From: Emiliania huxleyi CCMP1516
Taxonomy: Eukaryota > Haptophyta > Isochrysidales > Noelaerhabdaceae
Direction of reading: 5' to 3'
NCBI RefSeq assembly: GCF_000372725.1
Contig: NW_005202427.1
Location: 486,995-550,994 of the forward strand
DNA length: 64,000 nucleotides
Both the position numbers and the translations under genes were made by a program. Each line of letters begins with the position of its first letter. Within the stretch, counting starts at the first letter, position 1. The notes under the pieces were generated by a model that was given only the letters and a program-made list of their open reading frames with translations, made no database searches and was not told the origin of the DNA. Shown one piece after another: positions 15,311 through 26,906 of the stretch.

Positions 15311-18300
15311 ATGCGCCATTTCTTCGTCCTCGTAATCGCCGGGCTCGCCAACGGGATCGAGCCCTCATCGCGGGTCTCTCTCGCCGGCTCCGCATCCGGT
15401 TCGGACGTGGTTCAGCAAGTCAACACCAGCGGCAGAGTCAGCAGTGGAGGCGGCGGCGGCGGCAGCGGCCGGCAGGCGGCCCGGCGGTCGCTTGAGGGCG
15501 CCAGCACGAGCGGCACGATCATTGGGTGCACCAACCCGGTCCAGGTGCAGGGCGGGTGCGCCGCCTCGCTCGGCCTCCTCAAGGGCGACGGCCAGGAGGC
15601 CGGCTACCTGCTCATCACGCCGCACACCTCCACCGACGTCTGGCTGGCCGACGCCTCCAGCGGCGACATCGTGCACAGCTGGAGCACGCCGTACGGCACC
15701 GGCCACGCCGTCTACCTCGCGCCCGGCGGCGACATCGTGCGCCTCGAGAACAACTACTCTGCTGCCTACGACATCGGCATCGCCGGCGGCGCGTCGCATA
15801 TCTCTGCGTACGACGCGGCGGGCGAGCTCCTCTTCACCACGGGCGTCAACCAGGCGACGCACCGCCTCCACCACCAGTTCGAGCTCTCGACCTTCGACGC
15901 GCGCGCCAAGACGGGCACCCTCTTCGCCCTCGCTGCGTACAAGCTCAGCTGCGAGGAGGCCAGAGGGCTCGGCCGCACCAGTTGCGAGGAGGAGGACGGC
16001 CTGTACGTCGAGGCGGTGCTCGAGATCGACACGGAGGGCGACGTGGTGTGGGAGTGGTACATGAGCAACCACGTGTGCGACGGCTGCGACAACCTGACCA
16101 AGGTGCCGATCAACTCGGGCTCGGGGAAGCAGCAGGCCGACTGGGTGCACGCCAACTCGCTCGTGTACGACGCGGAGAAGGACGTGCTGCTCATGGGCGG
16201 CGCCTACACCAACGAGGTGCCCGTCTCCCCCTCGAGTCATTCTCCCACAGACCGCCCTCGCCCCCCCCACCACCACCACCAGCCCCTCGAATCCTCCTGC
16301 CCCACCCGACCCCGCCTCTCCCGCCTCAGCAGCAGTACTCTCCCACCTTCAGGTGTACGTCATCAATCACACCTCGCCGAGCGAGACGCCGCTGATGGGC
16401 GACGGCGCGCCGGCCTCGCTCCTCTACCGCTTCGGCGCGGGCCGCTTCGGCGAGCAGCACGACGTGCGCGTGCTGCCGTGCGAGGACGGCCTCTGCTTCA
16501 CGGTCTTCAACAACGGGCGGTACGAGAAGAATGGCTGTACGTTCGACGGGAACGGAGTGCAGTCGACGGAGTGCAGCAGCGAGGTGCTGCTCACGACGCT
16601 GCCCCTCGCGGTCCTCGACCCCAGCCAGGCGACGCCCCCCGCGACCGAGGTGGTGGTGCAGACGCTCTTCAACGCGAGCACGCTGCCGGACGGCCTGCTG
16701 GGCGACGGCTCCGGCAAGTTCCTGCGGCTCACCGACGGCAGCGACGTGCGGGAGCTGGACCCCTTCTTCAGCCTCATCCTGGCGAGCGCGCAGCTGGTCG
16801 GGGAGCCCTTCACGAATGGGTCGTACCTCTCGGTGATGGTTGGCACGACCGGGACTCTGTTCGAGGCGTATTGGAACGCGTCTGGCCTCGGCGCCTACTC
16901 GGACGTGCGCCTCGTGTGGCAGGTGCCGGGGGAGAACCCGCTCGGCTCGGGCAAGCCGGGCCCGGGCAAGGCGCCGAGCGTCCTCAACTGCACGCTCCCC
17001 GGCCTCCAATTCCTGTCGGGCACGCCGAACGCGGGCTGGACGACGAGGGCGTTCAACGCGCAGCGGTACTCGCCCGACATCGTCGGCTGCCAGCCGCCTG
17101 TGTCGCCGCCGCCGTCGCGGCCCCCCTCCGCGTCGCCCTCGCCGACTCCGCCGTCGTCGCCCTCGCCGCCTTCTCCGCCGCCTGCCCCACCCGCTGCCCC
17201 ACCCGCTGAACCCCCGCAATCACCGCCAGCCTCCGCCTCGCCCTCGCCACCACCGCCCTCTGCCTCGCCCTTGCCACCGCCGCCGCCATCCGCCCCCTCG
17301 TCTCCGCCGGCGCCGCCGTCGCCGCGGCCGCCGCCCCACCTGGTCTTTGTGCTGACGGACGACGTCGGCTTCAACGACTTTCACGACAGCTCCGACATTG
17401 GGGAGGCCTGGAACAACACGAGGGCGCTGCTCTCCGAGGCGATCCAGATCAACAGCACCTACACGGAGACCATCTCGATTCCTTCGCGCCGCTCCTTCCT
17501 CACGGGCCGCCAGGCGCGGCTGGTGACCCCCGGGAGGGAGGGGCAGGACTGGTCGAAGAACGAGACGACGATCGCGCACAAGCTGTTGGCGCAGGGGTAC
17601 GTGACATACGCGATCGGCAAGTGGTTCGCTGGCTACACGAGCTGGACGATCGCGCCAACCGGCCGCGGTTTTGCGCGCTTCTTCGGGCAGTACGAGAACA
17701 TTTACAGCTACAATTCGCCGTGCACCAAACCCGCCAAGAACGACGACAAGCCGCGCTGGGACACCTTCTACTCGGAGGCGATGCCGTTTGAGACGCGCGA
17801 CGCGAGCTTCGAGGCGCCGTTCTTGCGGTACGGGCTAGAGGCGATCGGGCCCGACGGCAACGGGCGGTACAAGACGGAGCTCTACGACGACAAGGCGACC
17901 GCGTTCATCGAGCAGCACAAGCTGTACCACCCCGACAAGCCACTCTTCCTCTATTATGCACCCGTCCCGATTCGTGGCGCGGGCGGCGACAAGAGCGACC
18001 ACCCGGACGAGTACATGGACGCGCCGGCCTGCGCAGGGCTGGACAATGAGCGGCGCCGGAAAGCCTGCGCGGCCGCCGTCGCCCTCGACGAGTCGGTTGG
18101 CCACGTCGCATCGGCGCTCAACACCGGCGCGTACGCGAACGACGACCACGTCGTGGCGATGACCGCCGACAACGGCGCCGGCACGTGGAGGGTCTCGTCC
18201 GGCGGCAGCAACGCCCCCCTGCGCGGGAACAAGTACGAGGTCTTTGAGGGCGGCGTGCGCCTCAAGGCGCTCGTCTGGGGCCGGCATCCAGGCCTGGCAA

Positions 18301-21137
18301 GCAGCCCGCTGCTGGGGCAGACGTATACGGGCGGACGAGTGCAGCTCATCGACTGGCACGCGACCTTCGCCGCGCTCGGCGGGCACGTCGACATCAGCAC
18401 GTCTGAGGAGGTGGTGAATGCCGGCCTCGACGTGTGGGCCGCGATCACGAACAACTCTGCGTCGCCGAGGACCGAGATGATTGTCGCTAAAGACTTCTAC
18501 ACCCGGCAAGCCGGCGTCGCCTTCTGGCAAGGGCCGTGGAAGCTGATGGTCGGCGTCGCGTACGGGCCCGACCCCAACTTGAATTGCGACGGGGGTGCTT
18601 ACGGGCCGGCATGTGAGGTTCCTGGCGACAGCGTACTACAGCATTTGGGCCATTCGTTTCCAGTACGCTCGGGTGATAACGACGCCTATCTGCAGGTGCA
18701 GAGCTACGATGTGTACGTCGGCCCAACGTGTAATTGCTTGGAGGGCTTCTTTCCGAAAGGTCCATTCGGTTCGGGCTACTCCCTCTACAACATCGACAAC
18801 GACCCGGAAGAACAGGACAACCGGACGTCCGACTTCCCCGAGCTGGTGGCGAACCTCTCCAGCCGGCTCGACGTGCTCTGGGACTCGGGCGTCCGTTCGG
18901 CTCCCGACCCAAACGACGATTGCGACGCCAGCCAAGCGGGAGTGGGGGTCACCGGTCGGCGGCTGGAGGAGACGTGCCCCGACTACCCTCAAGGCGTGGA
19001 CACCTGCACCCTCCAGCTGCTCGGGGGAAGCTGCTCGGGGGACCCGCTCCTGCCGACCCGCTGCGTGCAAGAGGCCGGCTGGTGCACCTCCCCCGTCTGC
19101 GAGTCCGCCCCGAACGTGACGGTGTGGCCGTCGCTGCCGCCGCCGCCGCTTTCGCCGCCGTCGGACCCCCCCTCGCCGCCGCCGCCGTCCGCCCCGCCCT
19201 CGCCGCCGCCGCCGTCCGCCTCGCCCTCGCCGCCGCCGCTTTCACCGCCGTCGGTATCGCCGTCGCCTCCACCCCCGTCAGCCCCACCGCCCTCGCCGCC
19301 GCCTCCTTCCACCTCGCCCTCTCCGCCACCTCCCTCGCTTTCGCCCTCGCCGCCGCCACCGCCTCCGAGCGCATCACCGTCACCACCGCCGCCGAGCGCA
19401 TCACCGTCACCACCGCCGCCGAGCGCATCACCGTCACCACCGCCGCCGAGCGCATCACCGTCACCGCCGCCGCCATCGCCGCCGCCACCGCCCGCGCCTC
19501 CGTCGCCGCCACCAGCAGCGCAGCTGCTCGACCTTCGCACGGCCACCACGTACCAGGACTCGAGCCTTTTCGACAAGCAGGCGCCCGTGAGCGACCTGTC
19601 ATACGCCGACAGCACGACGGGACGGCCGTGGGCCGAGTGCGGCCAATACACAAGCCAATGGTGGGGCGTCGACCTCGGGAGCGAGGTGTATGTGCGCTAC
19701 GTGCGGCTGCAGAACCGCAACGACTGCTGCGCGGAGCGGCTGACGGACGTCGACATCTATCTCGGCTCGACGGCGGAGACGTACACGGGCAACGCGCTGG
19801 TGAAGTCAGACGTGAGCGTGTCATCGAACGTCATGTTGGAGGTGGAGATCAACGCGTTGGGGCGCTACATCTACCTCAACCGGCCGTCTGCGGCGGGGCT
19901 GACGGTGTGCAAGTTCTACGTCTTCGCTTCGCCCGCGCCGCCGCCGTCACCATCACCGCCTCCCCCGCCGCCGTCGCCACCATCGCCGCCGTCGCCGCCG
20001 CCGCCTGACGTGCAGCTGCTCGACCTCAGCGCCGCCACCACGTACCAGGACTCGAGCTTGTTCGACAAGCAGGCGCCCGTGAGCGACCTGTCATACGCCG
20101 ACAGCACGACGGGACGGCCGTGGGCCGAGTGCGGCCACTACACAAGCCAATGGTGGGGCGTCGACCTCGGGAGCGAGGTGTATGTGCGCTACGTGCGGCT
20201 GCAGAACCGCAACGACTGCTGCGCGGAGCGGCTGACGGACGTCGACATCTATCTCGGCTCGACGGCGGAGACGTACACGGGCAACGCGCTGGTGAAGTCG
20301 GACGTGAGCGTGTTGTCGAACGTGATGTTGGAGGTGGAGATCAACGCGTTGGGGCGCTACATCTACCTCAACCGGCCGTCTGCGGCGGGGCTGACGGTGT
20401 GCAAGTTCTACGTCTTCGCCTCAGCCGCACCGCCTGGGCCGCCGTCGCCGCCGCCACCGCCGCCTGCACCGTCACCGTCGCCGCCGTCGCCGCCGCCGCC
20501 TGAGGTGCAGCTGCTCGACCTCAGCGCCGCCACCACTTACCAGGACTCGAGCATCTACGACAAGCAGGCGCCCGTGAGCGACCTGTCATACGCCGACAGC
20601 ACGACGGGACGGCCGTGGGCCGAGTGCGGCCACTACACACCCCAATGGTGGGGCGTCGACCTCGGGAGCGAGGTGTATGTGCGCTACGTGCGGCTGCAGA
20701 ACCGCAACGACTGCTGCCCACAGCGTCTGACCGGCATTGACATCTATCTCGGCACGACGGCAGAGACGTACACGGGCAACGCGCTGGTGAAGTCGGACGT
20801 GAGCGTGTCATCGAACGTGATGTTGGAGGTGGAGATCAACGCGTTGGGGCGCTACATCTACCTCAACCGGCCGTCTGCGGCGGGGCTGACGGTGTGCAAG
20901 TTCTACGTCTTCGCAGGAAATCGCAATGGTCCACCTCCTTCCGCGTCGCCGTCGCCACCGCCGCCATCCACCCCGGGAGCTTCCTGCAAGGCGGGGCTCT
21001 GCACTGTCAACATCTTCGAGACGTGCTTCTACGACCCGGGCTGCGCGGCCGGGGGGCTGGGTTGCAACGCGGGCGGCAAGACACTCTGCCGCTTTTGCGA
21101 GTTTGGGCCCTACAAGGCGATCGAGTGCGCGCCCTGA
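15311..21137 (+). CDS. Secreted arylsulfotransferase-like / S-type sulfatase / triple fucolectin fusion
   Basis: About 1,896 residues. Exons 15311-16216 and 16353-21137 flank a GT-AG intron. The start ATG gives a signal peptide (MRHFFVLVIAGLANG). Residues about 70-590 match the ASST arylsulfotransferase fold (DGLYVEAVLEIDTEGDVVWE, DWVHANSLVYDAEKDVLLMG). A Pro/Ser-rich linker (SPPPPSASPSP type) follows. Then a sulfatase domain: VFVLTDDVGFND metal-binding Asp pair, SIPSRRSFLTGR catalytic motif, GKWFAG, MTADNGAG and RGNKYEVFEGGVR. The catalytic residue is Ser where eukaryotic sulfatases have Cys. After a second Pro-rich linker come three nearly identical 130-residue modules (QWWGVDLGSEVYVRYVRL, NRNDCCAERL) of F-type lectin / F5-8C fold, with the RxDxxxxR fucose-site pattern. 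The C-terminus is Cys-rich. Likely an extracellular enzyme for sulfated polysaccharides. Confidence 0.85.
16217..16352 (+). other. Intron of the sulfatase fusion gene
   Basis: GAG|GTGCCC ... CTTCAG|GTGTAC, 136 nt, C-rich. Removal joins AYTNE|VYVINHTSPS in frame; both exons otherwise end in frame conflict. Confidence 0.8.
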
Positions 21138-21725
21138 TCGGGAGCGTCCTGCCGCTGCCTGACTGAGAGTTGCACGCAGTCCGTCCTCAGCTCGCTGGCG
21201 GGGCCGCACGCCTGCGGGGAGCGTGTCGTCTGGCTGGAGAGGGCGCTCGATCTGCATGGTAGTGTACATGTAGTGTACAGAGCTGAACTCGTCGTGAGAC
21301 GTGGACGATGTGGAATGTGAGTAGCGTTGACGCCTGTGGCGCAGAAATGATTTTTGTGATTTTCGTTCATTCGTATTGGCTTGACTTGACTTGACTCGCT
21401 GCGAGACGGGGCAGGCGCGGGGGCGCTCTCGTCCCGGCATAACTCAAGGTATCCGGATACTCTACAATCCGCGAGCTAGATCTCCAGCTACCTGGTACGC
21501 GGCGGGCGGCAGGCGGCATGCGCATGGGCAAGGGCCGGGTACATGTACCCTCTCACGAGACACAGGCCCTAACCGCACCGGGGAAGGGGCGCTTGGGAGC
21601 GGGGGCGGGGGCGGGGGCGGGGGCGGGGGCGGGGGGGCGGCGGGCTACGAGGGTAGGGGTTGGGATGCTGCCGCGTGCGCGCGCGCACCACACCACACAG
21701 GTGGAGGGAAAGACGGCGAGGAGGG

Positions 21726-21768
<43 letters not shown>

Positions 21769-22061
21769 GCGGCAGCGCGCGCGCGGCGCGCGCGACGGAG
21801 GGGCGGAGCAGCGACGGCGGGCGCGGTCGCTGCTCCGTCTGTGCCAGAGACGCGCGCTCTGCCGCTCCACACAGTAGGGGCGGCCCATACTGGTCGGCAT
21901 CCCGGCAAGGCCGTGGAGACGAGGCGCGCGATCTATGTGCCATGTCGGTCTGTCGCGGGCAGGAGTGTGCGCAATGTGCCAAATGATGAGCCCCTGCACG
22001 TCGTTCCCACCATGCACACCATGCTGTTTTACGTAGGTAGAGTCTAATTTGTCTATAGAGA
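21138..22061. other. Intergenic region with GC microsatellites
   Basis: GGGGGC repeats at 21598-21642 and GGC repeats at 21726-21778. Open frames here come from the repeats. No supported gene. Confidence 0.6.
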
Positions 22062-23094
22062 TCATTGGTTGGAGGTTGCTGTGTCGAGTACCCACGAGTT
22101 GTCGACGTTCTCTTGCACACTACTAGCCGAAGCGAAGAGGACGGGCAAGCCCTTGGCCGCGAAGATGAGCGTCGGCTCGTGAAGCACGAATCTCTGAAAG
22201 GCGGAGAGGGCCCACGCGATGCCGAAATCCCCCCTGGCGAGTTGCTCCGCCAAAGTGATGTTCGAGAGGCGGGCGTACTCGGCCGCGCCCTCCGCCCAAC
22301 TCATGCCCTCCGCGTCGACGTTCGAAAAGTCGCCAGGCTCGAATAGCTCACACCCATAGGCCGCAAAGGTGAAGCTCATCGCGATCAAGGCGAGCAGGTT
22401 CGAGCCCCAGCCAAAGGTGATCAGCCGCATTGCCTTCCAGTCCCTCCTCTGCCACGAGTGGAAGGGGCTCGCCTATGGCCGAGACATAGACGATGCGTAC
22501 CTCCCAGACCTCGCCGAGATCCACGCGCTCAGTCTATGTTTGCGGAGCCTTGAGCACAACATCGTTGAGCGACTGGTACGAGAAGTTTCGCTGCTCGGGC
22601 TCGAGCTTCTCCAGTCGGGCGCGGCTCTGCGCCGCCGCGACAGCAGCCCACGCCTTGAGGCTGACGCTGGCCTCTGACGCCCCCACCCCCGCCTCAGCCT
22701 CCTCCACGCTCGGCGCCACTTTGCACGAGGCGCGGCAGAAGCACTTGCCGAGCCACACCGGCCAGCAGAAGAAGGCTTTGACGCACCAGAGGCCGACCCG
22801 CACAAAGGTGGCCGGGTGATAGAGCCACGCAAAGGTAACCTATGGAACGTGGCCCGTGTTGAGGCCAGGGCGTGGGCAGGCACCTTCCCAGGTAGAGTCA
22901 GGCGTGACCATCGTGGGCACGACGATGAGGGCGCAGACGGTACCCGAAATCACCACGCCGACGATGTTGATGACGAGAGCGCCGTTCGACGCTTGATAGG
23001 TGAGGCAGAGCATCACGAGCTCGAAGGCCAGCGAGTTGACGAGAATCATCGTCGTTTGCGCGCGCCTGCGTGCGAGGTGGATCGGGGTGTGCAT
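22062..23094 (-). CDS. C-terminal part of a polytopic membrane protein (5' end lost at assembly break)
   Basis: Exons (minus) 23094-22909, 22839-22549 and 22472-22062, joined by a 69-nt GT-AG intron and a 76-nt GC-AG intron. The frame gives transmembrane segments (MILVNSLAFELVMLCLTYQA, NIVGVVISGTVCALIVVPTM, GLWCVKAFFCWPVWLGKCF). These are followed by HSWQRRDWKAMRLITFGWGS, another hydrophobic stretch (NLLALIAMSFTFAAYGCELF), and FQRFVLHEPTLIFAAKGLPV. This layout recalls the C-termini of large algal membrane proteins, some annotated as polycystin/REJ-like, but no diagnostic channel motif is visible. Upstream sequence runs into low-quality bases and a gap, so the 5' exons are probably missing. 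Confidence 0.55.
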
Positions 23095-23415
23095 CCCGGG
23101 TTAGGATTGGATGAAAAGCGCCGTTCTTGCGTGCGTGTAGCTGCTGCCGCGCGTGTCGAAGAAGCACAGCCTATTGGACGCGCCACGCCACGTGTCGCTC
23201 GCTCGCCCGGAGGAGGCTCCGCGGCGGAGGGTCCGCCCACTAAGCCGTAACCGGCACTATAGGGTCTAATCAATAGAGGGCCTGGGGCCGAGCGCACCAT
23301 ACCCCCCCACCCCTGTCGAGGGCTGGCCTTGGGCGGCGTCGTCCGACTCTGGAGACCTCGAGGCGGGCAAAACTCACGTGCGCAGTGGCCAGTGCAGCTC
23401 GGGTGCGGATACGGG

Positions 23416-23735
23416 TGCGGGGGGGGGGGGGGGGGGGCACAAATTTTCCCCCCTCCCCCAGGGGGGGGGAACCCCCGCGAGGGTTTGGCACATGCCCAAT
23501 GGCAAGGGGGGGGGCGGCGGCCCCATTGGGGGGGGGGGGGGGGGGCTATTTTTTTTTTACCCCCAAAACCAAAAGGGTTTCCCGTTTCCCCCCTCCCCGC
23601 CGGGGGGTTTTTTTCCCCCCCCAGGGGGAATAAATTTTTTTGTAAAATGGGCCCCCCAAACCCCAAACCCCAGATTTGGGTTCTTTAAAAAGGGGGGCCC
23701 CAAATTTTGGGGCCCCCCCCCCCTCCATATAAAAA
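23416..23735. other. Low-quality, homopolymer-stuttered sequence
   Basis: Runs of up to 19 G or C and doubled or tripled bases throughout (GGGGGG, CCCCCC, TTTTTT, AAAA blocks), ending at the gap. The pattern is typical of failing base calls at a read end; ORFs here should be ignored. Confidence 0.8.
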
Positions 23736-23835
23736 NNNNNNNNNNNNNNNNNNNNNNNNNNNNNNNNNNNNNNNNNNNNNNNNNNNNNNNNNNNNNNNNN
23801 NNNNNNNNNNNNNNNNNNNNNNNNNNNNNNNNNNN
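23736..23835. other. Assembly gap (100 N)
   Basis: Exactly 100 N. Confidence 0.99.
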
Positions 23836-24013
23836 AAGAGGCGGAGGTGCAACTGCTCCTCGCAGAGAAGAGGCCCCCCCCCGTAAGGCCACCAGACCAG
23901 CAGAAGCACGGCTGCGGTGGCCAACCCAACGACAGCATGCACTGCAGCTGTCACCTCTGTTCATCGACGACGCGTCTCCCGTCGCCGCAGAGCTTTCTTC
24001 GCTGGGCGGGTGC

Positions 24014-24208
24014 GGGGGCATGAGTGACTCGCAACCCAGACGCCAGAGCGCTCTCCGCTCTCCCCTCTCCGCGCCCGGCCGTCTCGCTCCACCCTCAGCG
24101 CGAATTATATTTTTGTTGAGATTGGCCCCTTAATGCCAAATGCCAATGATTGGGTACTGTAAGAGCGGGGCCGCACACTGCTCGGTACCCCCCCCTGCAC
24201 ATCTAAAG
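24014..24208 (+). repeat. Dispersed repeat R4 copy 2
   Basis: Matches 10736-10937 with small indels (CATGAGTGACTCGCAACCC ... GCGCGAATTATATTT ... TGCACATCTAAAG). Confidence 0.85.
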
Positions 24209-24704
24209 CCATGCTCGGGACCCCCCCCTCAGCAGCAGACCGCTCTGCTGCTGGGGGGGTGCTGGCCGATCTCCACGTATCTCTCTCGTGTCTCTCGCGC
24301 TCGGAGCGAGGCGCGTGTGAGCTCGAGGAGTCGTGCTGGCCGGGCGCCGCCCATACCCCAACACACGCGGTGTGAGAAAACACGCGCCGACATATGACCC
24401 GCGCGACCGACATCGTGGTCATCTAACATGGTCATGGAAAATTCCGCCCGCCGCGTGACGCGTTGAGGCGTGAGCTGCGTTGGGGTGTTGGGAAAAAGAG
24501 AGAGAAAAGGGACCCCGGACGCATCGAATCAAACACGACGCCACCCCAAGCGCGCGCGAGTGTACCACGGCATGGAACGGTGTGCACTCTCTCGCACACA
24601 CACACGACACAGAACAACGAGACTCCGGTGGTCACGGGGTAGGAAAAAGGAAGCGTCCGCCCCACTCAATGGCGCATCCATGTGGCGGCGACTCAACGGC
24701 GGAC

Positions 24705-25472
24705 TCAAAACAGCAGCAGGCACAGGATGACAAAGGAGCCGAGCAAGAGGAGCAGCCGCGAGAGGAAGGCCTGCTGCACCTGCTCCGGCGAGAGCTGCTC
24801 GCCGCCCGGCTCGTCGCCGACCGCAGACGCGTTGAACTGGAAGCCGAGCACGGTGGGCAAGAAGCCGAGGCCGGGCGCGCCCGCGCCTGCTTGCGCGCCC
24901 GCCGCCGCGAGCGGCGGTTGCGCCGCCTCCGAGCCGCGGGGCTGGCCAGACTGCCGACCGGACGAGCCGGACGAGGCAGGCCGCTGGCCGGGCGGCCTCG
25001 GAGGCAGCGCCTCCTTTGGCGGCGCTCGCTGGCGCGGGTCGACGCGCGAGCGCTGCCCGCGGCCGTACACCGGTATCATGCGGTCGGACGAGATCTCGGC
25101 CTTGCAGATCGGGCAGAAGGCGCCGTCCGACTCTCTGCGCAGCTCGAGCCACTTGTAGATGCACGGCCAGCAGTACAAGTGCCCGCACATCGTGATGACG
25201 GGCTCGGTCGCGGTGTCGAGGCAGATGTTGCAATCGAAGAGGTCGCTCGAGGACGGCTTGCCGCCAGAAGGCGCTCTCGCATGGCGCGTGAGCAGGATTG
25301 GGAGAGCGGAGGCCGGCGCCGGCGACGCGAGCAGCGCCGCCGATAGTGCGCCGTCGTCCCTGCTGCTGCTGCCGCCGCCCCCGCCGCCGCCGCCGCCGCC
25401 GCCGACGTCCCCACTGCTGGGCGTGCCGCCGACGCCGCCGCCCCCGTCGCGCGCCGCTGAGCCTCCGCTCAT
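24705..25472 (-). CDS. RNF5/RNF185-like ER membrane RING E3 ubiquitin ligase
   Basis: 255 residues, single exon. A Gly/Ser-rich N-terminus is followed by a C3HC4 RING at about residues 79-126 ([33 protein letters not shown]). The RING sequence and the following IPVYGRG are characteristic of the RNF5/RNF185/RMA1 family, which ubiquitinates clients in ER-associated degradation. The C-terminus ([20 protein letters not shown]) is a membrane anchor; the family often has two such segments and a second, weaker one ([13 protein letters not shown]) precedes it. The cytosolic RING would face E2 enzymes. The linker is Pro/Ala-rich and longer than usual. Start ATG at 25472 is the first in frame. Confidence 0.85.
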   Translation of the reverse strand: MSGGSAARDGGGGVGGTPSSGDVGGGGGGGGGGGSSSRDDGALSAALLASPAPASALPILLTRHARAPSGGKPSSSDLFDCNICLDTATEPVITMCGHLYCWPCIYKWLELRRESDGAFCPICKAEISSDRMIPVYGRGQRSRVDPRQRAPPKEALPPRPPGQRPASSGSSGRQSGQPRGSEAAQPPLAAAGAQAGAGAPGLGFLPTVLGFQFNASAVGDEPGGEQLSPEQVQQAFLSRLLLLLGSFVILCLLLF

Positions 25473-25746
25473 ATCCGCTTGGGTTCTGCGCCGGCCACAG
25501 AGGCCCGCCCACTCTTAGGATTTTATTATCTCGTTGTTTCTCTTCTCCTTGCTAATTGTCAGTTTCTTTATTTATTTATCCCCCCCCCTGCCGACTCCGT
25601 GATCTTTGACGGGAGCTCTCAGAAATAAAAAGAAAAATAGCTCGCGCACACAGACACTGCACGACAAGGGCGGAGCACCTGTGGTCAAGACAAAAACTTC
25701 ACCCGGCGCTTGAGCCCTTCGCTCATCCCGGCGACGAGAGTGGGCC

Positions 25747-26906
25747 ATGTCGTGGGCGCGCGAGCGCTGCTGCGACGGCAAGTCCTATTGCTACTACTGC
25801 CCGATGTGCTGCACAGCCCTCGGGGCGCCCGACGGCGTCACCGTCCCGTGTCTGCAGCTGCCTCTGCGTGTCTCCGTGCTGCTCCGGGATGGACGGCAGC
25901 GCTCGACGGCTGTTCACGCAAAGGTTCTCGCGCCCGACTGCTGCGAGCTGTACGACTGCTTCAGCCACGAGAGCTGCGCGGCCGTCCCCTCCTTCGACCC
26001 CGCGACGACCGTCGTGGCCTTCCCGTCCGAGGGCGCGACCACCTTTGCGGACCTCGACGGTCTGGCGGCGGTGGACCACCTAGTGCTCTTGTGCTCGCCG
26101 TGGCAGCAGGCGCACAAGCTCGCCGCGCTGCCGCAGGTGCGCGGGCTGCGCCACGTCCGACTCGCGCAGACCGGCTGCACCTCCGGCTTTTGGCGCGTGC
26201 CGCCGCACGACGGCAGCAGCGCCGGCACCCACCTCGCCTCGATTGAGGCGCTCACGCGGCTCCTGCACGAGTTCACGCTGGCGCGACGCGGAGTCGAGGG
26301 CGGCGGCGAGAAGAGCGGCGGCGGCGGCGGCGGCGGGCACGGCGGCGGGGTCAGCGAGGGTGGCAGCGGTGGCGAGGATGGCACGGGTGGTGGTGGTGGT
26401 CAGGGCGAGGGCGGCGGCGAGGAGGGCGGCGGCGGCAGCGAGGGCGGCGGCGGCGAGGGCGTTGGCGGCGAGGGCGTTGGCGGCGAGGGCGGCGGCGGCG
26501 AGGGCGGCGGCGGCGAGGGCGGCGGCGGCGAGGGCGGCGGCGGGGGCGGCGGGGGCGGCGAGGGCGGCGAGGGTGAGTGCGGGAGACGAGGGCGGCGCAA
26601 GCTGGCTTGCTGAGGTCCGCGCGCCTGAGAGTAGGCGAGGGTCTCTCCTCCGGGCTCGACCAGCTGCTCTTCTTCTTCCGGGCGATCCAGAGCCGCGTCG
26701 TACAGCACCGCGGCGGCCACAACAGCCGGTGCGGCCCCAGCGGCCCGCTGACTGACGAGGGCCGCGAGGCGTTCCGTGCGGCCAAGAGCCAGCGGGTAGG
26801 CGAGGGTCGAAGGCGCTCCAATCTCTTGCGCCAGCGGTATGGGTCGGAGCTGCCAGCGGAGAGCGGGGAGGCGGAGCCAGGGGCGGAGCGGGAGGATCAG
26901 TCCTAG
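25747..26906 (+). CDS. DTW-domain tRNA-uridine aminocarboxypropyltransferase (DTWD1-like)
   Basis: Exon 1 (25747-about 26285) has a Cys-rich start (CYYCPMCCTALGAP) as in the TapT/DTWD family. It continues to VDHLVLLCSPWQQAHKL, FWRVPP and LASIEALTRLLHEF, matching the DTWD1 core order. The signature Asp-x-Trp is CSPW here, so the Asp seems replaced. A second exon from about 26637 continues with GLDQLLFFFRAIQSRVV, the expected C-terminal helix, and ends at 26906. Between them lies a Gly/Glu-coding minisatellite that is probably intronic; donor and acceptor are not resolved. The family makes acp3U in tRNA from S-adenosylmethionine; activity here is uncertain given the changed motif. Confidence 0.65.
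26290..26575 (+). repeat. GGCGGCGAG minisatellite
   Basis: Irregular GGCGGCGAGGGC repeats, open in the frame of the DTW gene as poly-(Gly,Glu). Position in the middle of the DTW fold argues that it is spliced out. Confidence 0.75.

Noticed and set aside
18734-20008. 424-codon ORF in another frame of the sulfatase fusion
   Set aside because: Shadow of the Pro-rich and lectin coding sequence; gives low-complexity Ala/Val and Arg-rich text.
21391-22120. Several ORFs of 100-218 codons
   Set aside because: Arise from GGC and GGGGGC repeats; no domain and no conserved-looking stretch.
23329-24133. ORFs spanning the low-quality block and N gap
   Set aside because: Stuttered homopolymers and 34 X residues; not evidence for a protein.
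24480-25512. Large ORFs overlapping the RNF5-like gene in other frames
   Set aside because: Shadows; only the minus 24705-25472 frame contains the RING and membrane anchor.
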